A DNA stretch of 64,000 nucleotides from Actinomycetota bacterium (lineage in GTDB: Bacteria > Actinomycetota > Actinomycetes > Nanopelagicales > Nanopelagicaceae): assembly GCA_009701575.1 (NCBI GenBank), contig WLJX01000006.1, positions 1 through 64,000 of the forward strand. Reading direction: 5' to 3'. The position numbers and the translations under genes were made by a program. The notes beneath the pieces were generated by a model. The model was not told the DNA's origin. It searched no databases and was given only the letters and a program-made list of their open reading frames with translations. This document shows, piece by piece, positions 8,457 to 17,700 of the stretch. Each line of letters opens with the position of its first letter. Within the stretch, counting starts at the first letter, position 1.

Positions 8457-9649
8457 CAAAGTTCAATGCCAAACCAAGTTGCTGCAGTTTGGACATCTTT
8501 ATCGCCACGCCCAGATAAATTAATTAATATGGTTGCATCTGGGCCCAACTCTTTGCCAAGAACCATTGCCCCATACAAAGCATGCGCAGTTTCAATTGCA
8601 GGAATAATTCCTTCTTCTCTTGAAAGTAGAGCGAATGCTTCCATCGCTTGAGCATCAGTAACTGAGCGATATTCCGCGCGACCAAGGTCATGTAGATGCG
8701 CATGTTCTGGCCCAACTCCTGGGTAATCAAGTCCAGCTGAAATTGAGTGCGATTCAACGGTTTGACCATTCTCATCTTGAAGAACATAAGTACGAGTTCC
8801 ATGTAGAACTCCAACGGTTCCACCTGAAATGGTTGAAGCATGGCGTCCGGTTTCGATTCCATCGCCACCAGCTTCAAGCCCAATTAGGCGCACACCAGCA
8901 TCACCAATAAATCTATTAAAAATTCCAATTGCATTTGAACCGCCACCGATGCAAGCAAGAACAGCATCAGGGAGTTTTCCATTTAGTGCTAATACTTGTT
9001 CGCGTGCTTCATTTCCAATTACTGAGTGAAAATCACGGACGATTGTTGGAAAAGGATGTGGTCCAGCAACAGTTCCAAGTAAGTAATGGGTATCAGCAAC
9101 ATTTGTAACCCAATCACGCATTGCTTCGTTGATTGCATCTTTTAAAGTTCGCGATCCAGAGGTTACTGGAACAACCTGCGCGCCTAGCAATTTCATTCTT
9201 GCCACATTCAGTGATTGGCGACGAACATCTTCCTCGCCCATGTAAACAACACATTCAAATCCCATAAGTGCTGCGGCTGTTGCAGTAGCAACACCGTGTT
9301 GTCCCGCACCGGTCTCAGCAATTACTCGCTTCTTGCCCATACGCTTTGTTAGAAGTGCCTGACCAATAACATTATTGATCTTATGTGAGCCAGTGTGGTT
9401 TAAATCTTCGCGCTTCAATAATATTTGTGCGCCGCCACAATGCTTGGAAAAATTCTTTGCATCGGTCAAAATACTTGGACGACCAACATAGGTAGCGTTG
9501 AGATGTGCTAATTCAGAGAGAAAAACTGGATCAGACATGGCTTCGTTATGAGTGCGTTCCAATTCATCGAGCGCACCAATAAGAGCTTCAGGGACGAAAC
9601 GTCCACCAAATTGCCCAAATTTTCCAGCAATATCCTGATCTGTTAACAA
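8456..9649 (-). CDS. trpB: Tryptophan synthase beta subunit
   Basis: TrpB is the PLP enzyme that condenses indole with serine to give tryptophan. HTGSHKINN places the Schiff-base lysine at residue 90, and GGGSNAIG is the cofactor phosphate-binding loop. At 397 residues and beginning [11 protein letters not shown] it is the standard TrpB1 type. The start appears to be TTG at 9649, with GAGGGG 8 nt upstream; trpC ends one base before it. The complex with TrpA is cytosolic. Confidence 0.98.
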   Translation of the reverse strand: MLTDQDIAGKFGQFGGRFVPEALIGALDELERTHNEAMSDPVFLSELAHLNATYVGRPSILTDAKNFSKHCGGAQILLKREDLNHTGSHKINNVIGQALLTKRMGKKRVIAETGAGQHGVATATAAALMGFECVVYMGEEDVRRQSLNVARMKLLGAQVVPVTSGSRTLKDAINEAMRDWVTNVADTHYLLGTVAGPHPFPTIVRDFHSVIGNEAREQVLALNGKLPDAVLACIGGGSNAIGIFNRFIGDAGVRLIGLEAGGDGIETGRHASTISGGTVGVLHGTRTYVLQDENGQTVESHSISAGLDYPGVGPEHAHLHDLGRAEYRSVTDAQAMEAFALLSREEGIIPAIETAHALYGAMVLGKELGPDATILINLSGRGDKDVQTAATWFGIEL

Positions 9650-9650
9650 T

Positions 9651-10421
9651 TTAAATTCCCCTCAATTCTCGGATCATTTCAATTGGGTCTTTCGACCTAA
9701 CCAAAGTTTCACCAACCAAAATTGCCTTCGCGCCGATCTCTTCTAACCGCTTCGTCTCAACCCTGCTTGCAATGCCAGATTCAGCGACCGCGATAATGGA
9801 GGAGTCTATTTGAGGGATGAGTTTTTCGAAGGTTTGAAAATCGACCGAGAGATCCTTGAGGTTACGTGAGTTCACCCCGATGAAACTTGGGTTCAGCGCC
9901 TTGGCCCGGTCGAGCTCTTCCTGGTTATGGACCTCAACAAGTGCGCGCATGCCCAGTCCTTCGCCATACTCAAAGAGTCCACGCAAATCTTCGTCATTTA
10001 AGGCGGCAACAATTAACAGGAAGAGATTTCCGCCGTTAATAAATCCTTCTGCGATTTGGTACTGGTCAACAACGAAATCTTTCTGCAACATTGGAACTCC
10101 AACCGCTGCTCTTACTGCTTTGAAATCAGCCATCGAACCTTTAAAGCGGCGTTGCTCAGTTAGAACACTGATGGCAGTGGCTCCACCCGCTACATAATTT
10201 TTAGCAAGTGCAACAGGATCAATAATTTCTGCCAAATTTCCCTTACTTGGTGAGGCTCGTTTTACTTCAGCAATCACATGAAGTGGACCTGGTGTGAATT
10301 TAGTAAGTGCATCTATAGGTTTTGGAGTTCTCGCAATTGCATCTTCCAAATTAGGGGTTAGTACTTTGCGTGAATTCAGATCTTCTCTGACGCCCAAAAT
10401 AATGTCATCTAAAACTGTCAT
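9651..10421 (-). CDS. trpC: Indole-3-glycerol-phosphate synthase
   Basis: TrpC closes the indole ring, converting carboxyphenylamino-deoxyribulose phosphate to indole-3-glycerol phosphate. The signature [10 protein letters not shown] (52-61) contains the catalytic lysine, and the phosphate-binding GVNSRNL and ILVGETLV blocks follow. It is the monofunctional form (256 aa) with no fused TrpF. The ATG overlaps the trpE stop by 4 bp. Phosphoribosylanthranilate isomerase is missing from the cluster and is probably supplied by a bifunctional HisA/PriA, as is usual in actinobacteria. Confidence 0.97.
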   Translation of the reverse strand: MTVLDDIILGVREDLNSRKVLTPNLEDAIARTPKPIDALTKFTPGPLHVIAEVKRASPSKGNLAEIIDPVALAKNYVAGGATAISVLTEQRRFKGSMADFKAVRAAVGVPMLQKDFVVDQYQIAEGFINGGNLFLLIVAALNDEDLRGLFEYGEGLGMRALVEVHNQEELDRAKALNPSFIGVNSRNLKDLSVDFQTFEKLIPQIDSSIIAVAESGIASRVETKRLEEIGAKAILVGETLVRSKDPIEMIRELRGI

Positions 10422-11926
10422 TTGATATCCCGCATTTGATGGGCCAGATTTATTGCCCGAATAACTGCAGCCGCTTTACTCACAGTCTCTTGTTCTTCAA
10501 GTTCAGGAACTGAATCAGCAACAATTCCCGCACCCGCTTGAACATATGCGCGGCCATCTTTTATAAGAGCGGTTCTAATTGCGATGCATGAATCTAGATT
10601 TCCATGGAAATCCATATATGCAATTACGCCGCCGTAAAGCCCACGTCTAGTTGATTCATGTTTTTCAATAATATTCATCGCGCTAGGTTTTGGTGCGCCA
10701 GAAAGTGTTCCAGCAGGAAATACGCTGAGAAGCGCATCAAGAGAGGAAACGTCCTTTCGCAACTTGCTTGTCACAGTTGAAACCATATGCATGACGTGTG
10801 AATACTTTTCAATCTTCATTAACTCAATTACTTCTACCGAGCCACTCTCACTTACTCGGGCGAGATCATTTCGGCCTAAATCGATCAGCATCACATGTTC
10901 AGCCCGCTCTTTAGGATCATTTAACAACTCTGTTTCAAGCTGGGCATCAATTTCAGCGCTCGAAGAGCGCGGTCTAGTTCCAGCGATTGGGTGAACCATT
11001 GCATTGCGGTCATCAACTTTAATCATGGCTTCAGGACTTGAACCAACAATTGTTATACCTGAGCTTAATTTAATGAAATACATGTAGGGACTTGGATTTG
11101 TAGATCGTAGTGCTTGATAAATTAAGAATGTATCAACTGAAGTTTCAATCTCAAATCTTTGTGACAAAACTACTTGAAAGGCATTGCCAGAAAAAATCTC
11201 TTCTTTAATCTCATTTACCGAAGTTATGAAATCTGCTTTTTCAGTCCGTCGAACTATCGGCAGATCGGCTACAACTTCCAGATAGTGGATGTCCACATCG
11301 ACAGGCTTCTCGAGTAATTTAACAATTCCTTTTAGTCGTTCGAGAGTTTCGTTGTAGCTCTCTTCAATTCGATTATCTGAGCCATCCCAGTTAATAGCAT
11401 TTGCAATCAAAATCAATGAGTTATTTATATGATCAAAGACCGCGAGATCGCTGCATAATAAAAATTCGTACATTGGAAGTCCAAGATCATCATTAGCTAA
11501 CTCATCAATTCGTTCTAAAATCCTTACCGCGTCATAACCTAAATACCCAACGAGACCACTAGTAAGTGGAGGCAAACCTTCAATACGAGGTGAGCGCAAC
11601 TGGGTCGAAGTTTTTCTAATCGCATCCAAATTCTTTTCGCCCTTTGGTGCACCTTCAGGAACGTTGCCAGACCAGACACCAATGCCATTCACTTCACGAA
11701 GCGTTGCGACTGCTGGTAAACCAACAAAAGAGTATCTCGACCACTTGCCATCATTCTCAGCCGATTCAAGAAGGAAAGTTCCCTCACGCCCCATCGCCAA
11801 TTTCTTATAAATTGTTAACGGAGTTTCAGAATTAGCAAAAACCTTTACATGCAGTGGGATTATGTTGTTGCTCTTGGCATGCTCACGAAATTGCTCAAGC
11901 GACATAACCTGATCAAATAACGACAT
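10418..11926 (-). CDS. trpE: Anthranilate synthase component I
   Basis: TrpE converts chorismate plus ammonia from TrpG to anthranilate, the committed step to tryptophan. The N-terminal LLESAEND motif (about residue 47) matches the LLES element where tryptophan binds for feedback inhibition. The C-terminal chorismate-binding domain shows IAGTRPRSSS, GRNDLARVS and FPAGTLSGAPK. The start at 11926 gives MSLFDQVMSLEQF and has GGAG 8 nt upstream; an upstream in-frame extension has no support. It heads the minus-strand arm and lies away from its glutaminase subunit TrpG, which is on the divergent arm. Confidence 0.97.
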   Translation of the reverse strand: MSLFDQVMSLEQFREHAKSNNIIPLHVKVFANSETPLTIYKKLAMGREGTFLLESAENDGKWSRYSFVGLPAVATLREVNGIGVWSGNVPEGAPKGEKNLDAIRKTSTQLRSPRIEGLPPLTSGLVGYLGYDAVRILERIDELANDDLGLPMYEFLLCSDLAVFDHINNSLILIANAINWDGSDNRIEESYNETLERLKGIVKLLEKPVDVDIHYLEVVADLPIVRRTEKADFITSVNEIKEEIFSGNAFQVVLSQRFEIETSVDTFLIYQALRSTNPSPYMYFIKLSSGITIVGSSPEAMIKVDDRNAMVHPIAGTRPRSSSAEIDAQLETELLNDPKERAEHVMLIDLGRNDLARVSESGSVEVIELMKIEKYSHVMHMVSTVTSKLRKDVSSLDALLSVFPAGTLSGAPKPSAMNIIEKHESTRRGLYGGVIAYMDFHGNLDSCIAIRTALIKDGRAYVQAGAGIVADSVPELEEQETVSKAAAVIRAINLAHQMRDIK

Positions 11927-11973
11927 CAGCGCGCTCCGTGTGAGCTTCGTAAAATGGGGAGGCAGGCCAACAT
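11926..11973 (-). CDS. Possible 15-codon leader ORF before trpE
   Basis: An ATG at 11973 lies exactly 6 nt after a TAGACT hexamer, the same geometry as the leaderless genes here. It opens a 15-codon frame (MLACLPILRSSHGAR) whose TGA shares its A with the trpE ATG (TGATG). It has no Trp codon, so it is not a classical trp attenuator, but it could couple ribosome entry to trpE. It may simply be untranslated leader. Confidence 0.3.
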   Translation of the reverse strand: MLACLPILRSSHGAR

Positions 11974-12001
11974 TTGGACAGTCTACACTGACACCTATTC
12001 T
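11974..12001 (+). promoter_or_regulatory. Putative trpDG promoter
   Basis: TTGGAC (11974-11979) and TATTCT (11996-12001), 16 bp apart, resemble a -35/-10 pair. They would give a leader of about 40 nt holding AAGGAGG (12038-12044) just before the trpD ATG. The element overlaps the trpE promoter on the other strand. Confidence 0.4.
11980..11985 (-). promoter_or_regulatory. -10 element of trpECBA
   Basis: TAGACT on the minus strand. Transcription would start near 11973, giving a 47-nt leader before trpE or a leaderless mini-ORF. Confidence 0.4.
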
Positions 12002-12047
12002 TGCTAGCGGGGGATTAATAAGTTCGAAAAGTTCAAGAAGGAGGAAC

Positions 12048-13094
12048 ATGTCCATCGGTATTGAATCCTTGGTAAGCGATTTAAAAAGCGGACACGATCA
12101 TTCTGCCGAATCTGCCGAATGGATTATGAGCGAGATTCTTCAAGGCAAGCTAACTGATGAACAAATTGCTAATTGGATAACTGCTCTCAGCGCCAAGGGT
12201 GAAACGCCAGAAGAAATCGAATTTTTTATTAACATTATGTATCGATACGCACTTCCAATTAATATTTCACAACGCGCAGTAGACCCTGTTGGAACCGGAG
12301 GCGATGGCTTCAATACGATAAATATTTCAACAACTTCTGCAATTATCGCTGCTGCCGCAGGAAGTATTGTTGCAAAACACGGATCTGTTGCTGCAACTTC
12401 GAAATCAGGTTCCGCAGATGTACTTGTTGAACTTGGAATAAATATAGATTTAGATGGCAAAACCAATGAAGATTCAATCAGCAAATTTGGAATTGCTTTT
12501 ATGAAAGCCACGAAATATCACAGCTCCTTGCGATATGCGGCGCCTGCTCGTCGCGCGATTGGAAAGCCAACGGTATTTAATGTGCTCGGACCACTTTCAA
12601 ATCCAAGCAAGCCAAAAGCTTTTGCACTGGGAATTGCTCCACAAAACCGTTTTGATTTGATGAGCGAAGTTATGCGAAATCGAGGCGCTGATGGATTTAT
12701 TGTTCGCGGTAACGATGGAATGGATGAAATAACTATTGTTACGTCAACTAAGTTTCGAGAAATATTTGACGGCAAGCAGAAGGATTATGAAATTTCACCA
12801 GAAGATTTTGGATTTGAGAGAGATTCAATTGATACCTTGCGTGGTGGATTGCCGGCAGAAAATGCCGCAATAATTCGTGATTATTTAGCAGGCAAGCAAG
12901 GGCCAATCAGAGATGCGCTTTTATTGAATTCGGGTTTAACAATTGCCGCGTACAACGGGAAACATGAAAAAGATATTTATGATCAGATAAAGGTTGGCAT
13001 TGAAAGCGCTACAGATGCAATAGATTCTGGAAGCGCACTTAAGTTATTGAATGACTGGGGTAGTTATACCCAAGAAGTTGGTGGCAAGGCATGA
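12048..13094 (+). CDS. trpD: Anthranilate phosphoribosyltransferase
   Basis: TrpD joins anthranilate to PRPP. The glycine-rich PRPP loop DPVGTGGDGFNTINIST (near residue 82), KHGSVAATSKSGSADVLVELG and NVLGPLSNPSKP are family signatures. The start at 12048 follows a strong AAGGAGG and begins MSIGIESLV; an upstream in-frame GTG at 11940 reads through the divergent promoter region and is rejected. The stop overlaps trpG by 4 bp. With TrpG it forms the plus-strand arm of the split trp cluster. Confidence 0.97.
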   Translation: MSIGIESLVSDLKSGHDHSAESAEWIMSEILQGKLTDEQIANWITALSAKGETPEEIEFFINIMYRYALPINISQRAVDPVGTGGDGFNTINISTTSAIIAAAAGSIVAKHGSVAATSKSGSADVLVELGINIDLDGKTNEDSISKFGIAFMKATKYHSSLRYAAPARRAIGKPTVFNVLGPLSNPSKPKAFALGIAPQNRFDLMSEVMRNRGADGFIVRGNDGMDEITIVTSTKFREIFDGKQKDYEISPEDFGFERDSIDTLRGGLPAENAAIIRDYLAGKQGPIRDALLLNSGLTIAAYNGKHEKDIYDQIKVGIESATDAIDSGSALKLLNDWGSYTQEVGGKA

Positions 13095-13669
13095 GCGCAG
13101 CGAATATTCTCGTAGTAGATAACTTTGATTCATTTGTCTTCAATTTAGTTAATTATTTAAATGAGCTTGGTGCGAAAACTACGGTTGTTCGCAATGATGA
13201 GTTGGGCTCTATTAAGTTCTCAGATTTTGATGGAATTTTGATTTCACCAGGACCAGGACACCCAAGTCAGGCGGCAGGCACACTTGATGCAATCGCATAT
13301 GCAACTAAAAACAGTAAGCCTTTGCTTGGAATCTGCTTAGGCCATCAGGCAATCGGCGAAGCGTTCGGTGGAACTGTAGATCGAGCACCAGAACTTCTAC
13401 ATGGGAAGATTTCACATATCCATCACACTAAAGATGGAATTTTTAAGGATATTCCACAAGATTACATTGCAACTAGATATCACTCACTTGCGATCAATGA
13501 AGATAATTTTCCAGAAGTTTTGGAAATTACAGCGCGTTCAGAGTCTGGTGTGATTATGGGTGTTCGGCATAAATCTCTACCGATTCAAGGAGTGCAATTC
13601 CATCCGGAATCAATTTTGACTGAGCATGGCCATAAATTATTACAAAACTGGTTGGATGGAATTAAGTAA
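13091..13669 (+). CDS. trpG: Anthranilate synthase component II (glutamine amidotransferase)
   Basis: Class I glutaminase that feeds ammonia to TrpE. DNFDSFVFNL starts the domain, ISPGPGHP forms the oxyanion region, GICLGHQAIGEAFGG contains the Cys nucleophile, and VQFHPESI supplies the catalytic His and Glu. Length is 192 residues. In many bacteria the equivalent PabA also serves aminodeoxychorismate synthase, so dual use is possible. Its end overlaps the convergent kynureninase gene by 8 bp. Confidence 0.95.
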   Translation: MSAANILVVDNFDSFVFNLVNYLNELGAKTTVVRNDELGSIKFSDFDGILISPGPGHPSQAAGTLDAIAYATKNSKPLLGICLGHQAIGEAFGGTVDRAPELLHGKISHIHHTKDGIFKDIPQDYIATRYHSLAINEDNFPEVLEITARSESGVIMGVRHKSLPIQGVQFHPESILTEHGHKLLQNWLDGIK

Positions 13670-14936
13670 CTTTTGAGTCAGTGTTCTGAACTTTCTCGTA
13701 CTGACGTGTTGAAACCAAATCACGCAAGCGCTGAAAACCGTCCCAAATTTCAACATAAGAATTCTGAAGTGGTGAAATCGCGAGCCGAACCGAGTTCGGT
13801 GCTCGGTAATCAGGAATTACATCGGCAAATTCTCGAAGCGCAAATGCAATTCGCTTAGCTTCTGGATGTACCAATGAAAGATGTCCACCACGCTCCTTAG
13901 AGTCGCGCGGGGTGTTTAGTGTAAAACCCAATTCAACTAACCAAGCATCAAACAAGGCAACCATCATTTCAGTTCCTTTTGCGCACTTTGCTTCAATATT
14001 TTTTATGCCGGCTTCTTCAATAATTCCAAATGAAGTTTGGATTGATCGAAGTGCAATTATTGAAGGCGTTGCAATTTGGAAACCAGCTAACCCTTTTGCC
14101 TTATTAAATGTTGATCCCATTGCAAACATATTCTCTTGGGCATGCCATCCTTGAATCGGAACTTGCAACTCATTCTGAACGCGCTTGGAAACATACATCC
14201 ATGCTGGTGCGCCAGGTCCGGAGCTTCCATATTTGTAAGTGCAACCAACAGCAAGATCAACGCCATCTCTATCAAATTGTAAATCTAAGGCGCCAACCGC
14301 GTGGCTGCAATCCCAGATAGTAAAGGCACCAAATTTGCGAGCCAGATCTGTTATCGCTTTTACGTTATTTCTAGCGCCAGATCGATACTGGATTACTTCA
14401 AAAGTAACTAGAGCAACATCATCACTAAGATATTTTTCAAGAATCTCTGGTGTTATCTGCTCATGCTTGGAAATGGCAGAGTCCTCATTATTTATAGTTA
14501 TTAAATTTAAGCCACGCTCTTTGGCATAACCCTGCAATATGTATCGATCTGTCGGAAAGTTTGCCTCATCAATAATTATCGTTTTACGCCCAGGTCTTGC
14601 AGCAAGAGCGGCACCAACTAATTGATAGAAATTTACCGATGTTGTGTCAGAAGCAATAACTTGGCCAGGTGCGGCCCCTAGAGTTGCTCGTCCGATTAAG
14701 TCACCGGTTATAAAGGGCTCTTCAATCCATTCATTCCAACCCTCAACCACCTTTGCGCCCCAGTCATTAATCAAGAAATCATTGATTACTTTTATGGTTT
14801 TATGGGGAAGACGACCTAATGAATTGCCATCTAAATAACAGATATTGGAATCGGGTATTACAAACTCGGCGCGATACTTTCCAAGTGGATCATTTGCATC
14901 TAATTCCAGCGCATAAGCTCTATCTGTAACGTCCAT
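13662..14936 (-). CDS. kynU: Kynureninase
   Basis: PLP-dependent hydrolase that cleaves L-kynurenine to anthranilate and alanine (or 3-hydroxykynurenine to 3-hydroxyanthranilate). Matches to the family include YLDGNSLGRLP (34-44), DWGAKVVEGWNEW (58-70), WDCSHAVGA (208-216, PLP-pyridine Asp and His) and CTYKYGSSGPGAPAW with the Schiff-base Lys235. Full length at 424 residues. No tryptophan dioxygenase or kynurenine monooxygenase is in the window. Its position tail to tail with trpDG suggests that released anthranilate re-enters tryptophan synthesis; that is inference. An alpha/beta hydrolase resembling kynurenine formamidase lies at 32097-32816. Confidence 0.95.
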   Translation of the reverse strand: MDVTDRAYALELDANDPLGKYRAEFVIPDSNICYLDGNSLGRLPHKTIKVINDFLINDWGAKVVEGWNEWIEEPFITGDLIGRATLGAAPGQVIASDTTSVNFYQLVGAALAARPGRKTIIIDEANFPTDRYILQGYAKERGLNLITINNEDSAISKHEQITPEILEKYLSDDVALVTFEVIQYRSGARNNVKAITDLARKFGAFTIWDCSHAVGALDLQFDRDGVDLAVGCTYKYGSSGPGAPAWMYVSKRVQNELQVPIQGWHAQENMFAMGSTFNKAKGLAGFQIATPSIIALRSIQTSFGIIEEAGIKNIEAKCAKGTEMMVALFDAWLVELGFTLNTPRDSKERGGHLSLVHPEAKRIAFALREFADVIPDYRAPNSVRLAISPLQNSYVEIWDGFQRLRDLVSTRQYEKVQNTDSKVT

Positions 14937-14942
14937 TTACGT

Positions 14943-14948
14943 ACTCTA
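14943..14948 (-). promoter_or_regulatory. -10 element, leaderless promoter of kynU
   Basis: TAGAGT on the minus strand, 6 nt before the ATG at 14936. Confidence 0.55.
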
Positions 14949-14960
14949 GCAATCGTCAAA

Positions 14961-14966
14961 TACTCT
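14961..14966 (+). promoter_or_regulatory. -10 element, leaderless promoter of ABC-F gene
   Basis: TACTCT, 6 nt before the ATG at 14973. The two divergent -10 elements lie 12 bp apart within the 36-bp kynU/ABC-F gap. Confidence 0.55.
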
Positions 14967-14972
14967 TGGGCA

Positions 14973-16754
14973 ATGGCCAGCCGAAACTTATTAAATCTCG
15001 AATCAGTTTCAAAGGCATTCGATATCCGTCCACTTCTAGATAACGTCTCACTTGGCGTTAACGAAGCTGAACGCATTGGCGTCGTTGGTCGCAATGGTGG
15101 CGGCAAGAGCACGCTCTTGAAAGTAATGGCTGGAATTGAACCACCTGATGAAGGGCGAATCGCGAAAGCGGGCTCGGTAAATATCGGAATTTTAAGTCAA
15201 GTAGATGACTTGAGCGAAACATCTTTAGTAAGAGATGTAGTCCTTGGAGATTCAAAGGTCCATGAATGGGCGAGTGATGCAAAAGTTCGTGAAGTATTAA
15301 CTGGTTTATTTGGTGGATTTAGCGAGGAGTTATTAAACCGAAAGATTTCACACCTCTCTGGTGGTGAACGCCGCAGAGTGAATCTCGCAAAGTTGTTAAT
15401 TTCGGACTTTGATTTAGTGTTGCTAGATGAGCCAACGAACCACTTGGATGTTGAAGGTGTTGCCTGGCTTGCAGAATATATAAAGCGAAATACTAAATTG
15501 GCCGTAGTAGTTATTACTCACGATCGCTGGTTCTTGGATGAAGTATCAGAACAAATATGGGAAGTCGTTGATGGAAAAGTCCTGGCTTACGAAGGTGGAT
15601 ATTCCGCATACGTACTTTCAAAGGCAGAGCGTGCTCGCCAAACAACTGTCGAAGATGGCAAACGAAATATGTTAATTCGTAAGGAGTTGGCTTGGCTGCG
15701 TCGCGGCGCACCAGCTCGAACTGCGAAACCAAAGTTTCGAATCGAAGCTGCAAACACTCTGATTGCAAATGAACCGCCGCCACGAAATGAAACCGAACTC
15801 TTAAACTTCGCTGCAAATAGATTAGGTAATACCGTTTACGAGATTCACCAAGCAACAATTAAAGCTGGCGAAAAATTGATTCTTGAAGACCTTTATTGGA
15901 ACGTTGGGCCAGGAGATCGAATCGGGATTGTGGGCGTAAATGGCGCTGGAAAGACAACTTTAATTCGCGCACTGCTAGGTCAGATAACAGCAAGCGCCGG
16001 AAAGATAACAACAGGAGTAACAGTTAAATCAGCTTTCTTGTCGCAACACTTAGAAGAGTTGGATCCAACTTGGCGGGTTTTGGAAGCGGTAGAAAAGGTT
16101 GCTAACCAGGTACAACTTGGAAATGGCAAAGAACTTTCAGCTAGCCAATTATGCGAACGATTAGGTTTCAATACTGATTCACAGTGGACTCCAGTTGGAG
16201 ATCTATCTGGCGGTGAACGCCGTAGATTGCAACTAACCAGGCTTCTAATGGATAGTCCGAATGTATTACTTCTGGATGAACCAACAAATGATTTTGATGT
16301 CGAAACCTTAACGGCGCTAGAAGACTTGTTGGATTCTTTCGGTGGAACGCTCCTAGTCATTTCACACGATAGGTACTTTCTAGAACGGGTTTGTGATCGC
16401 TTTGTTGGCCTCCTTGGCGATGCAAAACTTCGCGATCTACCTGGCGGAATTGATGAATATTTAAAGCTCCGTGCAAATAGTGGGCAATTGAATAATTCAT
16501 CGGCTCCAAAAGGCAAGGTTTCAAATATTATTGAGATCAAAGAGTTAAAAAAAGAGACAGCAAAGCACGAGAGACATATTTCAAAAATTGATATAGAAAT
16601 TCTTGAACTAGAGAAGAAGCAGGAAGAATTGGCTTTTGATCATGAGAAACTCAAGGAAATCATGGAAGAATTAACTGCAAGTATAAAAAAGAAAAGCGAA
16701 GTGGAAGAGCTTTGGCTTGAAGCAACCGACAAGTTAGAAGGGCTCGAAAATTAA
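14973..16754 (+). CDS. ABC-F family ATPase (Uup-like)
   Basis: Soluble protein with two ATP-binding cassettes and no membrane domain. Cassette 1 has GRNGGGKST, LSGGERRRV and LLDEPTNHLD; cassette 2 has GVNGAGKTT, LSGGERRRL and LLDEPTNDFD. A charged coiled coil fills about the last 80 residues, as in Uup. ABC-F proteins act on ribosomes or nucleic acids rather than in transport. The inter-cassette linker carries the RRGAPARTAKP segment seen in Uup relatives. Length is 593 residues. The YdcZ-like gene follows closely on the same strand. Confidence 0.92.
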   Translation: MASRNLLNLESVSKAFDIRPLLDNVSLGVNEAERIGVVGRNGGGKSTLLKVMAGIEPPDEGRIAKAGSVNIGILSQVDDLSETSLVRDVVLGDSKVHEWASDAKVREVLTGLFGGFSEELLNRKISHLSGGERRRVNLAKLLISDFDLVLLDEPTNHLDVEGVAWLAEYIKRNTKLAVVVITHDRWFLDEVSEQIWEVVDGKVLAYEGGYSAYVLSKAERARQTTVEDGKRNMLIRKELAWLRRGAPARTAKPKFRIEAANTLIANEPPPRNETELLNFAANRLGNTVYEIHQATIKAGEKLILEDLYWNVGPGDRIGIVGVNGAGKTTLIRALLGQITASAGKITTGVTVKSAFLSQHLEELDPTWRVLEAVEKVANQVQLGNGKELSASQLCERLGFNTDSQWTPVGDLSGGERRRLQLTRLLMDSPNVLLLDEPTNDFDVETLTALEDLLDSFGGTLLVISHDRYFLERVCDRFVGLLGDAKLRDLPGGIDEYLKLRANSGQLNNSSAPKGKVSNIIEIKELKKETAKHERHISKIDIEILELEKKQEELAFDHEKLKEIMEELTASIKKKSEVEELWLEATDKLEGLEN

Positions 16755-16806
16755 AAGTACGCATTCAAATATTGCCAAACTGGAATTACTTGCGGCAATT
16801 TCTGGC

Positions 16807-17700
16807 GTGATGATTGCTTTGCAATCTAGAGCGAATGGCGAGCTCTCACACATACTTGGGAATAGCACGGAAGCAGCACTAGTCTCATTTGGTTCTGGGC
16901 TAATAGTTATAGCTTTGATTACGCCATTCAATAGCGCTATAAAGAAAGGAATTCGCAATCTTCAAAGCGCAGTCAAAGCAAAAGAGATCCCAAGGTGGCG
17001 TTTGTTTGCCGGCGTTCTTGGTGGAAGTTTTGTAGCTCTTCAAACCCAAGTTGTTCCGCTTATAGGAGTTGCTCTTTACTCCGTTGCTTCAATTGCGGGA
17101 CAAACAGCGACATCATTAGTGGTCGATCGAATCGGGCTAACTGGTGGCGGCAAAAAACTTATTTCTAAACGTCGGGTCACCGCCGCTCTCATAACGGTTT
17201 TCGCCGTACTAATTTCAGTTTTAGATCGAATTTCTATTGCCTCATTCTCTCTATTTGCAGTCGTGCTCGCGGTTCTCGCGGGAGCGTTGGTTGGAGTACA
17301 ACGAGCACTAAATGGCCAGATCAATGAACACTCGAAGGCGAGCTTCACTACATCGCTTTTGAATTTTGTAATGGGAACTTCTACTCTCGTAATTCTCTTG
17401 TTTGCGCTTCTTATTCTTAAAGGTGACGCTATTGTTCCATTGCCGAGTGGGCCTTGGTGGGTTTATACCGGAGGCACTATTGGTGTTGTCTATATTGCAT
17501 TTACTTCAACAATAGTTCAACACCTTGGTGTTCTTACATTTACGCTATTTAGTGTTGGTGGTACTTTAATTGGTTCGCTATTGCTTGATATTTTCTCGCC
17601 AACAAATGGCAATACCGTTTCCTGGTACTTAGTTTCTGGAATTGTTATGACTTACTTAGGTGTGATTATTGGTGGGCAATCTAGATTATTTAAGCGGTAG
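16807..17700 (+). CDS. Second YdcZ/DUF606-type DMT transporter; true start unclear
   Basis: A fused two-domain DUF606 membrane protein, paralogous to 2339-3262 (VALYSVASIAGQTATSLVVD, VYTGGTIGV). Starting at GTG 16807 or ATG 16810 gives VMIALQSRANGELS, which lacks most of the first helix. The frame is open upstream to a TAG at 16735, and the codons before 16807 read KLELLAAISG, exactly what the missing helix needs. That stretch has no ATG, GTG or TTG, only ATT (16750, 16771, 16798) and CTG (16780). Either a rare start codon is used or the first helix is short. The stop overlaps the convergent malic enzyme gene by 11 bp. Substrate unknown. Confidence 0.8.
   Translation: MMIALQSRANGELSHILGNSTEAALVSFGSGLIVIALITPFNSAIKKGIRNLQSAVKAKEIPRWRLFAGVLGGSFVALQTQVVPLIGVALYSVASIAGQTATSLVVDRIGLTGGGKKLISKRRVTAALITVFAVLISVLDRISIASFSLFAVVLAVLAGALVGVQRALNGQINEHSKASFTTSLLNFVMGTSTLVILLFALLILKGDAIVPLPSGPWWVYTGGTIGVVYIAFTSTIVQHLGVLTFTLFSVGGTLIGSLLLDIFSPTNGNTVSWYLVSGIVMTYLGVIIGGQSRLFKR

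Noticed and set aside
11926-12047. Classical trp attenuator with Trp-rich leader peptide
   Set aside because: The only leader frame found has no Trp codon, and no terminator/antiterminator pair with a U-run is visible.
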